A stretch of 64,000 nucleotides of DNA from Candidatus Planktophila limnetica (GTDB lineage: Bacteria > Actinomycetota > Actinomycetes > Nanopelagicales > Nanopelagicaceae): positions 868,001 to 932,000 of the forward strand of contig NZ_CP016782.1 in NCBI RefSeq assembly GCF_002288365.1. Direction: 5' to 3'. The translations under genes were made by a program, and so were the position numbers. This document shows positions 63,154-64,000 of the stretch, in pieces (position 1 is the first letter of the stretch; each line of letters starts with the position of its first letter). The notes below the pieces were generated by a model. The model searched no databases. It saw only the letters and a list, made by a program, of their open reading frames with translations, and was not told where the DNA came from.

Positions 63154-63815
63154 CACATGACGAGATCATCAAGGCTCTCTTTGATGAAACGATGATTGGC
63201 AATGCTCCAGCAGTACTCGAACTCACAAATAAGGCTCTTGCAGAAGGAATGGGACCAGACACCATTTTGTTCGAAGCTCTTATTCCATCTCTAGAAGAAG
63301 TTGGCGCACGCTTTGAGCGCGGCGATTACTTCGTTCCAGAAATGCTTATTGCAGGTAAAGCAATGTCAGGTGCATTAAATGTTTTGCGTCCTTTATTGGC
63401 AGAAACTGGCGCTGAAACAGTGGGCACATTCCTTATGGGAACAGTTAAAGGCGATGTTCACGATATCGGCAAGAACCTAGTAAATATCATGCTCGAAGGA
63501 GCCGGATTTAAGGTTATTGATATCGGCGTGCAGGTTGCTCCTGAGAAATTCATTGCAGCAATTAATGAGCACCAACCAGATATTTTGGGTATGTCAGCAT
63601 TTCTCACAACAACTATGCCTATGTTTAAAGTCAACATTCACGAGATTACCAAGGCCGGTCTACGCGACAAGGTAATCATCATGGTTGGTGGCGCACCTGT
63701 CACACAGGAATATGCCGATGCAGTTGGCGCTGATGGATTTGCATCCGATGCCTCAACAGCGGTTCGCGTTGCTAAGGATTTAATCCAGAAGAAGCGCGCA
63801 CTTGTAAATGCCTAA
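63150..63815 (+). CDS. Corrinoid (B12-binding) methyl-carrier protein, MttC/MtbC-like
   Basis: 221 residues. N-terminal helical cap domain (about 1-90), then the B12-binding fold with GDVHDIGKNLVN (DxHxxG; the His ligates cobalt), DILGMSAFLTTTM and GGAPVTQEYADAVGADGFASDAS. The length and motif match methylamine and betaine corrinoid proteins. It accepts a methyl group from the MttB-type enzyme at 60773 and passes it to tetrahydrofolate. Overlaps the IclR gene by 4 bases and the following gene by 8. Confidence 0.92.
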   Translation: MTHDEIIKALFDETMIGNAPAVLELTNKALAEGMGPDTILFEALIPSLEEVGARFERGDYFVPEMLIAGKAMSGALNVLRPLLAETGAETVGTFLMGTVKGDVHDIGKNLVNIMLEGAGFKVIDIGVQVAPEKFIAAINEHQPDILGMSAFLTTTMPMFKVNIHEITKAGLRDKVIIMVGGAPVTQEYADAVGADGFASDASTAVRVAKDLIQKKRALVNA

Positions 63816-64000
63816 ACTTTTAAACCTGTTGTTAACTGTTGAACACGGCATGAAAAAGCCCGTGTGGGATTGCACCATGTGCGGACAATGCGTTCTGCAC
63901 TCAACAGGTATGACGTGTCCTATGACATGTCCGAAAACGCTACGTAATGGTCCATGCGGTGGGGTCCGCGAAGATGGTCATTGCGAAGTTAAGCCAGAGA
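63808..64000 (+). CDS. Methylenetetrahydrofolate reductase C-terminal-domain protein (MetV-like), 5' part only
   Basis: The first ~64 residues are visible before the right edge. MPKLLNLLLTVEHGMKKPVWD is followed by many cysteines in CTMCGQCVLHSTGMTCPMTCPKTLRNGPCGG, the zinc/Fe-S-binding MTHFR_C (MetV-type) signature. In acetogens and methylotrophs MetV partners MetF in folate C1 reduction or oxidation. Whether it stands alone or is fused to a MetF domain cannot be seen. ATG at 63808 lies inside the corrinoid gene's end. Confidence 0.85.
   Translation, partial: MPKLLNLLLTVEHGMKKPVWDCTMCGQCVLHSTGMTCPMTCPKTLRNGPCGGVREDGHCEVKPE

Noticed and set aside
63154-63815. B12 riboswitch for the corrinoid gene
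   Set aside because: The gene starts inside the IclR end with no leader, and I see no B12-box-like sequence upstream of either operon.
1-64000. CRISPR arrays, insertion sequences, prophage or rRNA
   Set aside because: No spaced direct repeats, transposase-like frames, phage genes or rRNA-like sequence were seen.

Overview
The window looks like a chromosomal piece of a streamlined, low-to-moderate GC actinobacterium. Genes are packed with 1-14 nt overlaps, most convergent gene pairs overlap at their stop codons, GTG and TTG starts are used, and transport plus scavenging functions dominate. The closest match I can suggest is the freshwater Nanopelagicales (acI) group; that is an inference from gene content and compactness, not a phylogenetic result. 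There is no phage, transposon, CRISPR array or rRNA, and no gene-free stretch above 300 bases.

Layout. 1-3.9 kb: polyamine-type ABC transporter potA-D-B-C (minus strand). 4-7.3 kb: small membrane and metal-binding proteins (a 40-aa one-helix protein, a 45-aa DUF2256 protein, a 49-aa CDGSH-like protein), one unusual tRNA, DoxX-type and DCC proteins. 7.3-9.6 kb: iron-sulfur photolyase-like protein and a fasciclin lipoprotein. 9.6-15 kb: two divergent sulfotransferases facing a TSUP exporter and cysNC/cysD, i.e. PAPS supply next to PAPS use. 15-17.5 kb: secreted cytochrome-b5-domain protein and a secreted HEXXH protein. 17.5-21.2 kb: glpK/glpA/glpB-like operon. 21.7-27.3 kb: HAAT-type amide/urea/amino-acid transporter with an HDAC-family (acetylpolyamine?) amidohydrolase. 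28.9-34.2 kb: second Pot system with a gamma-aminobutyraldehyde-type dehydrogenase. 34.3-37.5 kb: family-1 glycosyltransferase, maltokinase-like kinase and SIS isomerase. 38.2-44.1 kb: two nitrilase-fold amidases, an amidohydrolase, an NCS1 permease and an agmatinase-family enzyme. 44.3-49.9 kb: Opp/Dpp transporter. 49.9-52.7 kb: proline-iminopeptidase-like hydrolase and two divergent formamidase/acetamidase paralogs. 52.7-64 kb: choline/glycine-betaine uptake and catabolism (betA, betB, proXWV, MttB-type methyltransferase, fdhD) divergent from an IclR regulator, a corrinoid protein and a MetF C-terminal-domain protein.

Together the genes describe an organism living on dissolved organic nitrogen and one-carbon units: polyamines, agmatine-like guanidino compounds, short amides, peptides, choline and betaine. 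Betaine would be demethylated through the corrinoid system into folate-bound C1, with formate (also released by the formamidases) as a likely end product, since fdhD serves formate dehydrogenase.

The most striking signal not explained by gene calls is RNA structure. Each of the five solute-binding-protein genes is followed by a strong hairpin, either in the intergenic gap or, in two cases, inside the first ~25 codons of the next permease gene; the one at 46001-46067 is an apparent three-way junction. The tRNA at 4821-4894 has an odd anticodon loop, an 11-bp acceptor helix and a leader that can pair with its own 5' acceptor strand.
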